Below are positions 1-7,999 of a stretch of DNA of 64,000 nt, piece after piece (positions within the stretch are counted from its first letter, which is position 1; every line of letters begins with the position of its first letter). The stretch spans positions 29,450 to 93,449 of the forward strand of contig NZ_JSXI01000085.1 of NCBI RefSeq assembly GCF_000803065.1, given 5' to 3'. The notes beneath the pieces are model-generated. The model was given only the letters and a program-made list of their open reading frames with translations, had not been told where the DNA came from and searched no databases. Position numbers and translations under genes: made by a program. This stretch comes from Sphingomonas sp. ERG5 (GTDB lineage: Bacteria > Pseudomonadota > Alphaproteobacteria > Sphingomonadales > Sphingomonadaceae).

Positions 1-67
1 CCGTCGCGACATCGCTCGCATCAAGACCCTGCAGTCCGCGCGTTCGCGCGACGCTGCGGCAAAGTAA
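1..67 (+). CDS. rpmC: 50S ribosomal protein L29, 3' end only
   Basis: The last 21 codons of L29 are visible, reading RRDIARIKT and ending in AAAK before TAA at 65-67. The RRDIARIKT block is the conserved C-terminal helix of L29, and the position directly before rpsQ is the standard S10-cluster order. The 5' part lies outside the window. Confidence 0.9.
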   Translation, partial: RRDIARIKTLQSARSRDAAAK

Positions 68-78
68 GGAACGATATC

Positions 79-351
79 ATGCCGAAGCGCGTGCTGACGG
101 GGCTGATCGTCTCGGACAAGGGCGACAAGACGGTGGTCGTGAACGTGGAACGCAAGGTCAAGCATGCGCTCTACGGCAAGATCATTCGTCGTTCGAAGAA
201 GTACCACGCCCATGACGAGGCGAACGAGTTCAAGCAGGGCGAAACCGTGCGGATCGAAGAGACCGCACCGATCTCCAAGCTGAAGACCTGGAAGGTGATC
301 GATCGGGTCAACACCCATGCGACACCTGAGCGGGTCGACGTCGACGCATAA
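79..351 (+). CDS. rpsQ: 30S ribosomal protein S17
   Basis: This is a primary 16S rRNA-binding protein of the small subunit. The 90-aa product opens MPKRVLTGLIVSDKGDKTVV and carries the S17 OB-fold signature around residues 24-75 (KVKHALYGKIIRRSKKYHAHDE, then the ETVRIEETAPISK strand). The length is normal, with a short acidic tail. It follows rpmC by 11 nt with an AAGGA ribosome binding site, so the two are co-transcribed. About 80 nt separate it from rplN. Confidence 0.97.
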   Translation: MPKRVLTGLIVSDKGDKTVVVNVERKVKHALYGKIIRRSKKYHAHDEANEFKQGETVRIEETAPISKLKTWKVIDRVNTHATPERVDVDA

Positions 352-431
352 GCATGGGGGCGCGCAAGCGTCACTGTAATTGAGGCGGGGTCCGGTCGGA
401 ATCGGCCCCAGAGTGAGAAGGAACCGGATCG

Positions 432-800
432 ATGATCCAGATGCAGTCCAATCTCGACGTCGCTGACAATAGCGGCGCGAAGCGGGTGCAGTGCATCAAG
501 GTGCTTGGCGGGTCCAAGCGCCGCACCGCAGGCGTTGGCGACATTATCGTCGTCAGCGTCAAGGAAGCAGCCCCCCGTGGCCGCGTGAAGAAGGGCGACG
601 TGCACCGTGCCGTCATCGTGCGCACGGCGAAGGACATTCGCCGCGCCGATGGCTCGGTCATCCGCTTCGACGGTAACGCAGCCGTGCTGGTCAACAAGAA
701 CGAGGAGCCGATCGGCACTCGTATCTTTGGCCCAGTGGTGCGCGAGCTCCGCGGCAAGAAGCACATGAAGATCATCAGCCTGGCGCCGGAGGTTCTGTAA
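432..800 (+). CDS. rplN: 50S ribosomal protein L14
   Basis: A 122-aa protein, exactly the usual L14 length, starting MIQMQSNLDVADNSGAKRVQ and containing the conserved KRRTAGVGDIIVVSVKEA segment and a C-terminal ELRGKKHMKIISLAPEVL. L14 binds 23S rRNA at the subunit interface. The ATG at 432 sits behind a GAAGGAACCGG ribosome binding site. Its TAA overlaps the ATG of rplX by one base, indicating translational coupling. Confidence 0.98.
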   Translation: MIQMQSNLDVADNSGAKRVQCIKVLGGSKRRTAGVGDIIVVSVKEAAPRGRVKKGDVHRAVIVRTAKDIRRADGSVIRFDGNAAVLVNKNEEPIGTRIFGPVVRELRGKKHMKIISLAPEVL

Positions 801-1117
801 TGGCCGCTGCGAAAATCAAGAAGGGTGACCGCGTCATCGTCCTGTCCGGCAAGGACAAGGGCAAGACCGGTGAAGTGACCCAGGCCCTGCCGCGTGACGG
901 CAAGGTCATCGTGTCGGGCGTGAATGTCGCGATCCGCCACACCAAGCCGAGCCAGGGCGACCCGCAGGGTGGCCTGGTCCGTTCGGAAGCACCGTTGCAC
1001 GTCTCGAAGGTCGCTCATGTGACCGCCGACGGCAAACCGACGCGCGTCCGGTTCGAAACCCAGGACGGAAAGAAGGTCCGCGTGGCCGTCAAGACCGGGG
1101 AGAAGATCAGTGGCTGA
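800..1117 (+). CDS. rplX: 50S ribosomal protein L24
   Basis: L24 is an assembly initiator of the large subunit. The 105-aa product has the N-terminal KOW motif (KIKKGDRVIVLSGKDKGKTG, residues 5-24) and the NVAIRHTKPSQGDPQGG loop typical of bacterial L24. It overlaps rplN upstream by 1 nt and rplE downstream by 8 nt, so it sits in the tightly coupled part of the spc operon. Confidence 0.98.
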   Translation: MAAAKIKKGDRVIVLSGKDKGKTGEVTQALPRDGKVIVSGVNVAIRHTKPSQGDPQGGLVRSEAPLHVSKVAHVTADGKPTRVRFETQDGKKVRVAVKTGEKISG

Positions 1118-1700
1118 AGCCGCCAACACCAAGCCGCGCATGCGGCAGATCTATGACGACAAGATCGTCAAGGCGATGACCGAGAAGTTCGGTTACAAGA
1201 ATGCGATGGAGGTCCCGCGCCTCGACAAGATCGTCCTGAACATGGGCGTTGGCGAAGCGACGCAGGACAAGAAGAAGGTCGAGCAGGCCGCCGGCGAAAT
1301 GGAACTGATCGCAGGTCAGAAGCCCGTCGTCACCAAGGCCAAGAAGTCGATCGCGCAGTTCAAGCTGCGTGAAGGCATGCCGATCGGCGTGAAGGTCACT
1401 CTTCGCCGTGAGCGCATGTACGAGTTTCTCGACCGCTTCATCACCATCGCGCTTCCCCGTGTTCGCGATTTCCGTGGCCTGAACCCCAAGAGCTTCGATG
1501 GACGCGGCAACTATGCCTGCGGCCTGAAGGAGCAGCTGGTGTTCCCGGAAATCAACTATGACCGGATCGACAAGGTGCGCGGCATGGACGTGATCGTCAC
1601 CACCACCGCCCGGACCGACGATGAAGCGCGCGAGCTGCTTCGCCTGTTCGGTTTCCCGTTCCCGCTCGAAGTCGCTGACGACGAAAAGAAGGCAGCATAA
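1110..1700 (+). CDS. rplE: 50S ribosomal protein L5
   Basis: L5 binds 5S rRNA and contacts P-site tRNA. The 196-aa product is slightly longer than typical (about 180), mostly through an N-terminal stretch before MRQIYDDKIVKAM. Recognisable blocks are VPRLDKIVLNMGVGEA, REGMPIGVKVTLRRERMYEF and GMDVIVTTTARTDDEARELL near the C-terminus. The start is GTG at 1110, inside the end of rplX (GTGGCTGAAGCC), giving an 8-nt overlap. An internal ATG (codon 11) is a possible alternative start. Confidence 0.96.
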   Translation: MAEAANTKPRMRQIYDDKIVKAMTEKFGYKNAMEVPRLDKIVLNMGVGEATQDKKKVEQAAGEMELIAGQKPVVTKAKKSIAQFKLREGMPIGVKVTLRRERMYEFLDRFITIALPRVRDFRGLNPKSFDGRGNYACGLKEQLVFPEINYDRIDKVRGMDVIVTTTARTDDEARELLRLFGFPFPLEVADDEKKAA

Positions 1701-1701
1701 G

Positions 1702-2007
1702 ATGGCTAAAGTCAGTTCTGTAAACAAGAACGAGCGCCGCAAGCGGATGGTGAAGAAGTACGCCCCCGCCTATGCGAAGCTGAAGGCGATGGCGGCGGAC
1801 AAGTCGCTCGACGATGGCGAGCGTCTGATCGCCCGCCTGAAGATGGCGCAGATTCCGCGTAACGGTAACCCGACCCGCGTTCGCAACCGTTGCGAAACCA
1901 CCGGGCGCCCGCGCGCTTATTATCGCAAGTTCCGTCTCTGCCGTATTCAGCTGCGCGATCTGGCCAACAAGGGCCTCATCCCCGGCGTTACGAAGTCGAG
2001 CTGGTAA
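1702..2007 (+). CDS. rpsN: 30S ribosomal protein S14
   Basis: A 101-aa S14 of the long, zinc-free type: the C-terminal half reads RNRCETTGRPRAYYRKFRLCR and lacks the four-cysteine zinc ribbon of the short form. The start is the ATG at 1702, immediately after the rplE stop, giving MAKVSSVNKNERRKRM. The open frame extends further upstream but only as an overlap with rplE. S14 acts in the head of the 30S subunit. Confidence 0.97.
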   Translation: MAKVSSVNKNERRKRMVKKYAPAYAKLKAMAADKSLDDGERLIARLKMAQIPRNGNPTRVRNRCETTGRPRAYYRKFRLCRIQLRDLANKGLIPGVTKSSW

Positions 2008-2017
2008 GGATCACGAG

Positions 2018-2413
2018 ATGGCATTGACCGATCCCCTGGGTGATATGCTCACCCGCATCCGTAACGGCCAGCGCGCGCGCAAGGACTCCGTCCTTTCGCC
2101 GGCGTCGAAGCTGCGTGCCCGCGTCCTCGACGTGCTGCAGCGCGAAGGCTATATCCGCGGATATTCCGAAGAAGAGATGGGCCCCGCAAAGGGCATCCGT
2201 ATCGAGCTTAAATATTTCGAGGGTCAGCCCGCGATCAAGCACGTTGCGCGCGTCTCGAAGCCTGGCCGTCGCGTCTACTCGGGTTCGCAGGATCTGCCCC
2301 GCGTGATGAACGGCCTGGGCATCACGATCGTCTCGACGCCGCGTGGCGTTCTGTCCGACGCCGAAGCGCGTGAGCAGAATGTCGGTGGCGAAGTGCTGGC
2401 GGAGGTATTCTGA
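2018..2413 (+). CDS. rpsH: 30S ribosomal protein S8
   Basis: A 131-aa S8 with the hallmark MALTDPLGDMLTRIRNGQ start and the C-terminal STPRGVLSDAEAREQNVGGE block that binds 16S helix 21. In enterobacteria S8 represses its own spc operon. A matching mRNA structure was not searched for here. The TGA at 2411-2413 overlaps the rplF ATG by 1 nt. Confidence 0.98.
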   Translation: MALTDPLGDMLTRIRNGQRARKDSVLSPASKLRARVLDVLQREGYIRGYSEEEMGPAKGIRIELKYFEGQPAIKHVARVSKPGRRVYSGSQDLPRVMNGLGITIVSTPRGVLSDAEAREQNVGGEVLAEVF

Positions 2414-2946
2414 TGAGCCGCATCGGTAAAAAGCCGATCACGATCCCAAGCGGTACCACCGCGACGATCGAGGGTCAGCAGCTCAGCGTGAAGGGTCCCA
2501 AGGGCACCCTCGCAATGCCGCTGCGCGAAGAGATCAGCTACACGCTGGAAGAGGGCGGCATTTCGGTGCAGCCGGCCAATGCCACGAAGCGCGCTCGCGC
2601 GTTCTGGGGCATGCAGCGCACGCTGGTCCAGAACCTCGTGACGGGCGTGTCGGAAGGCTTCACCAAGAAGCTGCTGATCAACGGCGTCGGCTATCGCGCC
2701 GCCGCTTCGGGTCGCACGCTGAACCTGAAGCTCGGCTACAGCCACGACGTCAACATCGACGTGCCGGAAGGCATCGAAGTGAAGACGCCGGACAACACGA
2801 CGGTCGAGATCTCGGGTTCGGACAAGCAGAAGGTCGGCCAGCTGGCCGCCGAAATTCGCCAGTGGCGCAAGCCTGAGCCGTACAAGGGCAAGGGCATCAA
2901 GTACGACGGCGAGTTCATCTTCCGCAAGGAAGGGAAAAAGAAGTAA
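2413..2946 (+). CDS. rplF: 50S ribosomal protein L6
   Basis: A 177-aa L6 with the start MSRIGKKPITIPSGT, two tandem L6 folds, and the C-terminal rRNA-binding signature beginning IRQWRKPEPYKGKGIKY. The length matches the family. It is coupled by single-base overlaps to rpsH upstream and rplR downstream. L6 stabilises the region of the sarcin-ricin loop. Confidence 0.98.
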   Translation: MSRIGKKPITIPSGTTATIEGQQLSVKGPKGTLAMPLREEISYTLEEGGISVQPANATKRARAFWGMQRTLVQNLVTGVSEGFTKKLLINGVGYRAAASGRTLNLKLGYSHDVNIDVPEGIEVKTPDNTTVEISGSDKQKVGQLAAEIRQWRKPEPYKGKGIKYDGEFIFRKEGKKK

Positions 2947-3305
2947 TGAGCACCAAAGGTCTCTCCCTTTTCGCGAAGCGCCGTCTTCGCAACCGCACTG
3001 CGCTGCGTGGTCGTGCCGCTGGCCGTCCCCGTCTCTCGGTGCATCGTTCGGGCAAGCATATCTATGCCCAGATCATCGACGACGCGGCGGGCAAGACGCT
3101 CGCTTCGGCATCGACCCTGGAAAAGGACGTGCGCGGCACGTCCGGCGCGAACATCGACGCGGCGACCTCGGTCGGCACGCGGGTGGCGGAAGCAGCCAAG
3201 GCAGCGGGCGTGACCAAGGTCGTGTTCGATCGCGGTGGCTTCCTGTTCCACGGTCGTGTCAAGGCGCTGGCGCAAGCCGCGCGTGAAGCCGGATTGGAGT
3301 TCTAA
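2946..3305 (+). CDS. rplR: 50S ribosomal protein L18
   Basis: A 119-aa L18 with the family blocks GRPRLSVHRSGKHIYAQIID near residue 26 and VTKVVFDRGGFLFHGRVKAL near the C-terminus. L18 binds 5S rRNA together with L5 and L25. Its ATG overlaps the rplF stop and it ends 2 nt before rpsE. Confidence 0.98.
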   Translation: MSTKGLSLFAKRRLRNRTALRGRAAGRPRLSVHRSGKHIYAQIIDDAAGKTLASASTLEKDVRGTSGANIDAATSVGTRVAEAAKAAGVTKVVFDRGGFLFHGRVKALAQAAREAGLEF

Positions 3306-3307
3306 GA

Positions 3308-4027
3308 ATGGCTGACGAAATCATCCCGACCGAAGCCGCTGCATCGCCCGAGGGCGCACCGCAGGACGCTCCTGGTCGTGGCCCGCGTGGCGGCCGTGGC
3401 CGTGGCGGTCCGGGCGGCGGCGGTCAGAACCGTGGCGGTCGCGACAATCGCGGCGGTCGCGACAATCGTCGTGGCGCACCTGGTGCGGACGATGGCGGCG
3501 AAGAGCTGATCGAGAAGCTGGTTCACATCAACCGCGTCTCGAAGACGGTGAAGGGCGGCAAGCGCTTCGGCTTTGCGGCACTGGTCGTCGTCGGTGACGG
3601 CAAGGGCCGGGTCGGCTTCGGCCACGGCAAGGCACGCGAAGTGCCGGAAGCCATCTCCAAGGCGACTGCCGCCGCGAAGAAGGCCATGGTTCGCGTTCCG
3701 CTGCGTGACGGCCGTACGCTGCATCATGACGGCAAGGGCCATTTCGGCGCCGGCCTCGTGACCGTGCGTTCGGCACCGCAGGGTACCGGCATCATCGCCG
3801 GCGGCCCGATGCGCGCCGTGTTCGAATCGCTCGGCGTTGCCGATGTGGTGACCAAGTCGGTCGGCACGTCCAACCCGTACAACATGATCCGTGCGACCTT
3901 CGAAGCGCTGACCTCGCAGGTCTCGCCCAAGTCGGTCGCGCAGCGTCGCGGCAAGAAGATCGCCGACCTGCTCGGCCGTGGTGGCTCGCAGGCCGCCGAG
4001 GCTGAAGCCGCAGCGATTGCGGAGTAA
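3308..4027 (+). CDS. rpsE: 30S ribosomal protein S5 with Gly/Arg-rich N-terminal extension
   Basis: S5 contributes to decoding fidelity and helicase activity at the mRNA entry. The conserved S5 body starts around residue 60 (EELIEKLVHINRVSKTVKGG) and includes GFGHGKAREVPEAISKATAA and the GTGIIAGGPMRAVFE loop. At 239 aa it is about 70 residues longer than E. coli S5. The surplus is a low-complexity N-terminus, residues about 20-57, made of RGG-like and GGRDNR repeats. The extension is a single in-frame reading from an ATG behind the rplR stop. Its function is not known to me. It could bind RNA. Confidence 0.97.
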   Translation: MADEIIPTEAAASPEGAPQDAPGRGPRGGRGRGGPGGGGQNRGGRDNRGGRDNRRGAPGADDGGEELIEKLVHINRVSKTVKGGKRFGFAALVVVGDGKGRVGFGHGKAREVPEAISKATAAAKKAMVRVPLRDGRTLHHDGKGHFGAGLVTVRSAPQGTGIIAGGPMRAVFESLGVADVVTKSVGTSNPYNMIRATFEALTSQVSPKSVAQRRGKKIADLLGRGGSQAAEAEAAAIAE

Positions 4028-4032
4028 GACAG

Positions 4033-4236
4033 ATGGCGAAGAAGAAAGAAGCTGCCGCTGGCGGCACGATCAAGATCACGCAGACCGGTTCGCCGATCCG
4101 TCGTGAGAAGGATCAGCGCGCCACGCTGATCGGTCTGGGCCTCAACAAGATGCACAAGACCCGTGAATTGCAGGACACGCCCGAAGTTCGTGGCATGATC
4201 CGCAAGGTCGCACACATGCTGTCGGTCGAAGGCTGA
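4033..4236 (+). CDS. rpmD: 50S ribosomal protein L30
   Basis: L30 is a small large-subunit protein. The 67-aa product reads KITQTGSPIRREKDQRATL followed by GLGLNKMHKTRELQDTPEVR, the L30 fold, with a short Lys-rich N-terminus (MAKKKEAAAGG). It starts 5 nt after rpsE and ends just before a stem-loop at 4248-4275. Confidence 0.96.
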   Translation: MAKKKEAAAGGTIKITQTGSPIRREKDQRATLIGLGLNKMHKTRELQDTPEVRGMIRKVAHMLSVEG

Positions 4237-4247
4237 CAATTTTATCC

Positions 4248-4275
4248 GGCCCTTCCTCGTTAATGAGGAAGGGCC
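4248..4275 (+). terminator. Stem-loop between rpmD and rplO (attenuator or processing site)
   Basis: A perfect 11-bp inverted repeat, GGCCCTTCCTC and GAGGAAGGGCC, with a 6-nt loop GTTAAT lies 12 nt after the rpmD stop. The following ATTTCCTT is only weakly U-rich, so I read it as a partial terminator, attenuator or RNA processing site rather than a full stop, because rplO follows in the same direction. Confidence 0.55.
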
Positions 4276-4314
4276 ATTTCCTTAGCGCGACAAAAGCGAA
4301 AGCGAGTGCACGAC

Positions 4315-4857
4315 ATGAAATTGAACGAACTCCGCGATAACGACGGTGCCCGTAAATCCCGCATGCGGGTCGGCCGCGGTATCGGTTCCGGCAAGGGCAA
4401 GACCTCGGGCCGCGGCATCAAGGGCCAGACCAGCCGTGAGGGCGTGTCGATCGCCGGCTTCGAGGGTGGCCAGATGCCGCTCCACATGCGTCTGCCAAAG
4501 CGCGGCTTCAACAACATCTTCGCCAAGGACTTCGCCGAAGTGAATCTCGGTGCGATCCAGAAGGCAGTCGATGCCGGCAAGATCGCCGCTGGTGCAAGCC
4601 TCGACCACGCTGCGCTGAAGGCCGCCGGCCTGGCGCGCGGTGGCAAGGACGGCGTTCGCCTGCTCGGCAAGGGCGAATTCTCGGCTAAGCTGACCTTCAC
4701 CGTTGCCGGCGCGTCAAAGGGCGCGATCGAGGCGGTCGAGAAGGCCGGCGGCAAGGTCGACGTGATCCACGTCGTGCCCGCAGCTGAAAAGGCCGCCGCC
4801 AAGAAGGGCGTAAAGTACAAGGAACGCCAGGCTCACAAGGCTTCCTTCAAGGCATAA
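4315..4857 (+). CDS. rplO: 50S ribosomal protein L15
   Basis: A 180-aa L15 with the Gly-rich N-terminus RKSRMRVGRGIGSGKGKTSG and the motif GFEGGQMPLHMRLPKRGFNN, both diagnostic of the family. It is longer than E. coli L15 (144 aa) through a Lys/Ala-rich C-terminal tail. I take ATG 4315 (MKLNELRDNDGA, the normal L15 start) over the in-frame GTG at 4306. Confidence 0.96.
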   Translation: MKLNELRDNDGARKSRMRVGRGIGSGKGKTSGRGIKGQTSREGVSIAGFEGGQMPLHMRLPKRGFNNIFAKDFAEVNLGAIQKAVDAGKIAAGASLDHAALKAAGLARGGKDGVRLLGKGEFSAKLTFTVAGASKGAIEAVEKAGGKVDVIHVVPAAEKAAAKKGVKYKERQAHKASFKA

Positions 4858-4920
4858 CCAAGCTTTCCCCGGCCAGGAGTCGGGGAAGACGCTAGGCAAG
4901 CCCGCTTGCGTGACTATATG

Positions 4921-4958
4921 AGCGGCGGGGCGGTAAAACGTTTCCCGCCGCTTTTTGT
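4921..4958 (+). terminator. Rho-independent terminator candidate upstream of secY
   Basis: AGCGGCGGG (4921-4929) pairs perfectly with CCCGCCGCT (4944-4952) across a 14-nt loop, and the stem is followed by TTTTGTTT. This is a textbook intrinsic terminator geometry. A second hairpin (TTCCCCG/CGGGGAA, about 4865-4887) lies just before it. Both sit between rplO and secY, which in most bacteria are co-transcribed. Confidence 0.7.
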
Positions 4959-4990
4959 TTCCCCGTTCGTTTTTGGGACGATAAATCATA

Positions 4991-6337
4991 ATGGCATCCG
5001 CAGCCGATCAGATGGCCTCAGGCCTCAGCCTGTCGAAGTTCGCGCAGGCGACCGACCTCAAGAAGCGCTTGTGGTTCACGATCGGCGTGCTGATCATTTT
5101 CCGGCTGCTCAGCTATGTGCCGCTGCCCGGGATCGACCCGACCGCGCTCACGCAGCTTGCCGAGCGCACCAATGGCGGCGTGCTCGACTTCTTCAATGCT
5201 TTTTCGGGCGGCTCGCTCAAGCGCGCGAGCCTGATCGCGCTGGGCGTCATGCCGTACATCACCGCCTCGATCGTGGTGCAGCTCGCGACCTCGCTGTCGC
5301 CGACGCTGGCCGCGATCAAGAAGGACGGCGAGAGCGGGCGCAAGCGGCTCAACCAATATACCCGCTACGGCACGGTCGGCCTGACCGCCGTGCAGGGCTA
5401 TTTCATCGCGCTCGGCTTTCAGAGTCAGGGCGTGGTGGTCGAACCCGGCATGCTGTTCATCGTCGGCGCGGTCATCTCGCTGGTCGGCGGCACCATGTTC
5501 CTGATGTGGTTGGGTGAGCAGATCACCGCGCGCGGCATCGGCAACGGCATGTCGCTGATCATCATGGCCGGCATCGTCGCCAACCTGCCGACCACCCTGG
5601 TCAATCTGTTCGAAGGCGGCCGGTCGGGCTCGCTCGATTCGTTCAAGCTGGTCGGCATCATCGCGGCCGTGGTGATCCTGGTGCTGTTCATCTGTTTCAT
5701 GGAGCGCGCGCAGCGCCGCATCCTGATCCAGTATCCCAAGCGCCAGACGCAGCGCGGCATGCAGGCCGATCGCAGCCATTTGCCGCTCAAGATCAACACC
5801 GCCGGTGTGATCCCGCCGATCTTCGCGTCGTCGTTGCTGCTGATGCCGCTGACCATTTCGCAGTTCGCCGGCCAGCGCGTCGCGGGCGAAAGCACCTGGG
5901 GCGATGTCATCATCACCCTCAATCAGTATCTCCAGCACGGCAGCCTGGTGTACATGCTGCTGTACGGCGCGGGGATCATCTTCTTCTCGTTCTTCTACAC
6001 CGCGGTCGTGTTCAACCCGGAGGAAACGGCGGACAATCTGAAGCGCTATGGCGGCTTCGTCCCCGGCATCCGTCCGGGCAAGAACACCGAGACCTATTTC
6101 GATTATGTGCTGACGCGCATCACCGTGATCGGTGCGGCCTATCTGACGATCATCTGCCTGTTGCCGGAATATCTGGTGTCGGCGCTGTCGATCCCATTCT
6201 ATCTCGGCGGCACTAGCTTGCTGATCGTTGTCAACGTAACGATGGATACGGTAACTCAGATTCAGAGCCACTTGCTTGCGCATCAATATGGCGACCTGAT
6301 CAAGAAGGCGAAGCTGAAGGGCGGACGCCTCCGTTAA
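4991..6337 (+). CDS. secY: Preprotein translocase subunit SecY
   Basis: SecY is the channel of the SecYEG translocon in the inner membrane. The 448-aa product has ten predicted membrane helices, the first around residues 26-46 (LWFTIGVLIIFRLLSYVPLPG), and the conserved segments NPEETADNLKRYGGFVPGIRPG before TM9 and a basic C-terminal tail KKAKLKGGRLR. The length is normal. It is followed 33 nt later by adk, the standard pairing. Confidence 0.98.
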   Translation: MASAADQMASGLSLSKFAQATDLKKRLWFTIGVLIIFRLLSYVPLPGIDPTALTQLAERTNGGVLDFFNAFSGGSLKRASLIALGVMPYITASIVVQLATSLSPTLAAIKKDGESGRKRLNQYTRYGTVGLTAVQGYFIALGFQSQGVVVEPGMLFIVGAVISLVGGTMFLMWLGEQITARGIGNGMSLIIMAGIVANLPTTLVNLFEGGRSGSLDSFKLVGIIAAVVILVLFICFMERAQRRILIQYPKRQTQRGMQADRSHLPLKINTAGVIPPIFASSLLLMPLTISQFAGQRVAGESTWGDVIITLNQYLQHGSLVYMLLYGAGIIFFSFFYTAVVFNPEETADNLKRYGGFVPGIRPGKNTETYFDYVLTRITVIGAAYLTIICLLPEYLVSALSIPFYLGGTSLLIVVNVTMDTVTQIQSHLLAHQYGDLIKKAKLKGGRLR

Positions 6338-6370
6338 GACGGGTGATATGAAGTCTAGGGGAGTGCGGTC

Positions 6371-7015
6371 TTGAATATCATCCTGCTCGGGCCCCCGGGG
6401 GCGGGGAAGGGCACGCAGGCGAGCCATCTGGTGGCAGACCGCGGCATGCTTCAACTGTCGACCGGCGATATGCTGCGTGCCGCGCGCGATGCGGGCACGC
6501 CCGTCGGCCTGAAGGCCGCGCCGATCATGGCGTCGGGCGGGCTCGTCTCGGACGAGATCGTTTCCGAACTGATCGACGAGAAGCTGGCGACCATGCCGGC
6601 CGATCAGGGCGCGATCTTCGACGGCTATCCGCGCACCGCGGCGCAGGCCTATTCGCTCGACGAGATTCTGGCCAGGCACGGCCGCACGCTCGATCATGTC
6701 ATCGAGCTCGATGTCGATGAGGACGCGCTCGTCGCGCGCATCACCGGCCGTTACACCTGTGCAAAGTGCGGCACCGGCTATCACGACAGCTTCAAGCTGC
6801 CCAAGGTCGCCGGCGTGTGCGACGTGTGCGGCTCGACCGAGTTCAAGCGCCGCGCCGACGATAATGAGGAATCGGTCCGTACGCGCATGGCCGAATATCG
6901 CGCCAAGACCGCGCCGATCCTGCCGATCTACGAGGCGCGCGGCCTGGTCCGGCGTGTCGATGGCATGGCCGATATCGATCATGTCACTCAGGCGATCGAG
7001 GCGATCCTCGGCTAA
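6371..7015 (+). CDS. adk: Adenylate kinase, zinc-LID type
   Basis: It catalyses ATP + AMP = 2 ADP in the cytoplasm. The 214-aa protein has the P-loop GPPGAGKGTQ (residues 7-16), the AMP-binding STGDMLR (30-36) and DGYPRTAAQA segments, and a long LID in which four cysteines (CAKCGTGYH and CDVCGS) form a structural zinc site. The start is TTG at 6371 (TTGAATATCATCCTGCTC). No in-frame ATG precedes the P-loop, so this rare start is well supported. Confidence 0.97.
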   Translation: MNIILLGPPGAGKGTQASHLVADRGMLQLSTGDMLRAARDAGTPVGLKAAPIMASGGLVSDEIVSELIDEKLATMPADQGAIFDGYPRTAAQAYSLDEILARHGRTLDHVIELDVDEDALVARITGRYTCAKCGTGYHDSFKLPKVAGVCDVCGSTEFKRRADDNEESVRTRMAEYRAKTAPILPIYEARGLVRRVDGMADIDHVTQAIEAILG

Positions 7016-7105
7016 GGCCCAAACGGATCGTCGGCGGCCGCCTGGCGGATTGCTTTGATCGCGGGTCGTCCTAAACTGATCCTTCGAATTATCGGGGGAC
7101 GATCG

Positions 7106-7693
7106 ATGCGCTTTGCCGGCCTTTTCACGCTCGCCGCGATCGGCTTCGCGACGCCCGCCACCGCCGATGTCGTCCAGGCCACCCCGGCGGGGTTCGAGAT
7201 CAAGCAGGTGGTTACCGTCGACGTGCCGATCGCCCAGGCATGGGATACGCTGCGCGCGCCGCAAAGATGGTGGAGCAAGGAGCACACCTATTCCGACGAT
7301 TCCGCCAATCTCTATCTCGATGCGCAAGCCACGGGATGCTTTTGCGAACGGATGAAGGGGGCCGACGGGTCAGTGGGCAGCGTCGAGCATGCCCGGATCG
7401 TCTATATCGCGCCGGGCCGGATGATCCGGCTGACCGGTGCGCTCGGGCCGCTCCAGGCCGAGGCAGTGATCGGAACGCTGACCTTCCGGCTCGATCCGGA
7501 AGGATCGAACGCGACTCGCGTGACGATGAATTATGTCGTCGGCGGCTATGTCCGCGCTGGCGCCGATACGCTGGCGCCCAAGGTCGATGAAGTGCTGGCG
7601 GTGCAGCTGCTTGGGCTCAAATCGGCTGCCGAGGCCACGCCCGCCGCCGAGTCGGAGGACAAGCCGAAGAAAAAGAAGCCGGAGACGAGATAG
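7106..7693 (+). CDS. Exported SRPBCC-fold protein with Lys-rich tail
   Basis: The 195-aa product begins with a clear Sec signal peptide (MRFAGLFTLAAIGFATPATA, likely cut before DVVQA). It continues with a START/SRPBCC-like domain: IKQVVTVDVPIAQAWDTLRAPQRWW is the typical beta1-alpha segment with the tryptophan pair, and GTLTFRLDPEGSNATRVTMNY is a core strand pair. The last 15 residues are highly charged (EDKPKKKKPETR). Members of this fold bind hydrophobic ligands. The ligand here is unknown. The start at ATG 7106 follows a GGGGACGATCG ribosome binding site. An upstream in-frame start at 7055 would bury the signal peptide. Confidence 0.75.
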   Translation: MRFAGLFTLAAIGFATPATADVVQATPAGFEIKQVVTVDVPIAQAWDTLRAPQRWWSKEHTYSDDSANLYLDAQATGCFCERMKGADGSVGSVEHARIVYIAPGRMIRLTGALGPLQAEAVIGTLTFRLDPEGSNATRVTMNYVVGGYVRAGADTLAPKVDEVLAVQLLGLKSAAEATPAAESEDKPKKKKPETR

Positions 7694-7775
7694 ACGCGGC
7701 TCCGATGTTTCATGACGCGCTTTTCATGCGGGCGTCATCGGAAGCCATGGGGTGTCCGGCTAATGTCCTGACTGT

Positions 7776-7796
7776 GGCCGGCGGGAATTGCCGGCC
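7776..7796 (+). promoter_or_regulatory. Stem-loop directly upstream of the small secreted peptide gene
   Basis: GGCCGGC (7776-7782) and GCCGGCC (7790-7796) form a 7-bp GC stem with loop GGGAATT, followed by CTTTCAGGAG, which contains the ribosome binding site for the 7814 gene. Two TTTCATG copies (7708-7714 and 7722-7728) lie upstream and could be response-regulator half sites. Translation control or end protection is plausible. Confidence 0.4.
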
Positions 7797-7813
7797 CTTT
7801 CAGGAGAACGCCG

Positions 7814-7969
7814 ATGAGCCCCCGCATCCTGTTGTCCGCCGCCGTCATGGCGATGATCGCCATTCCCACCGTCGCATCGGCGACGACCGCGCGCGCCGCG
7901 CCGAGACACGCCAAACACGTCAAAGCCACCACCGTCGCCAAATCGAGCACGGTGAAAAAGGCCCACTGA
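7814..7969 (+). CDS. Small basic secreted peptide, 51 aa
   Basis: The ATG at 7814 has a good ribosome binding site (CAGGAGAACGCCG). The product starts with a signal peptide (MSPRILLSAAVMAMIAIPTVA, predicted cleavage after ASA) and leaves a mature part of about 28 residues rich in Lys, His, Arg, Ala and Thr, ending VKKAH. It resembles acid-shock-like or metal-binding basic peptides in composition only. I recognise no family. It lies about 100 nt upstream of the two-component system and may be its target or input. Confidence 0.6.
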   Translation: MSPRILLSAAVMAMIAIPTVASATTARAAPRHAKHVKATTVAKSSTVKKAH

Positions 7970-7999
7970 TCCGTCACCATATTCCCGGTGGTGTCGGAA

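Noticed and set aside
5018..7327. Long open frame antisense to secY and adk (769 aa)
   Set aside because: It lies wholly opposite two well-identified genes, is Arg/Asp-rich and has no domain. Typical GC-rich shadow.
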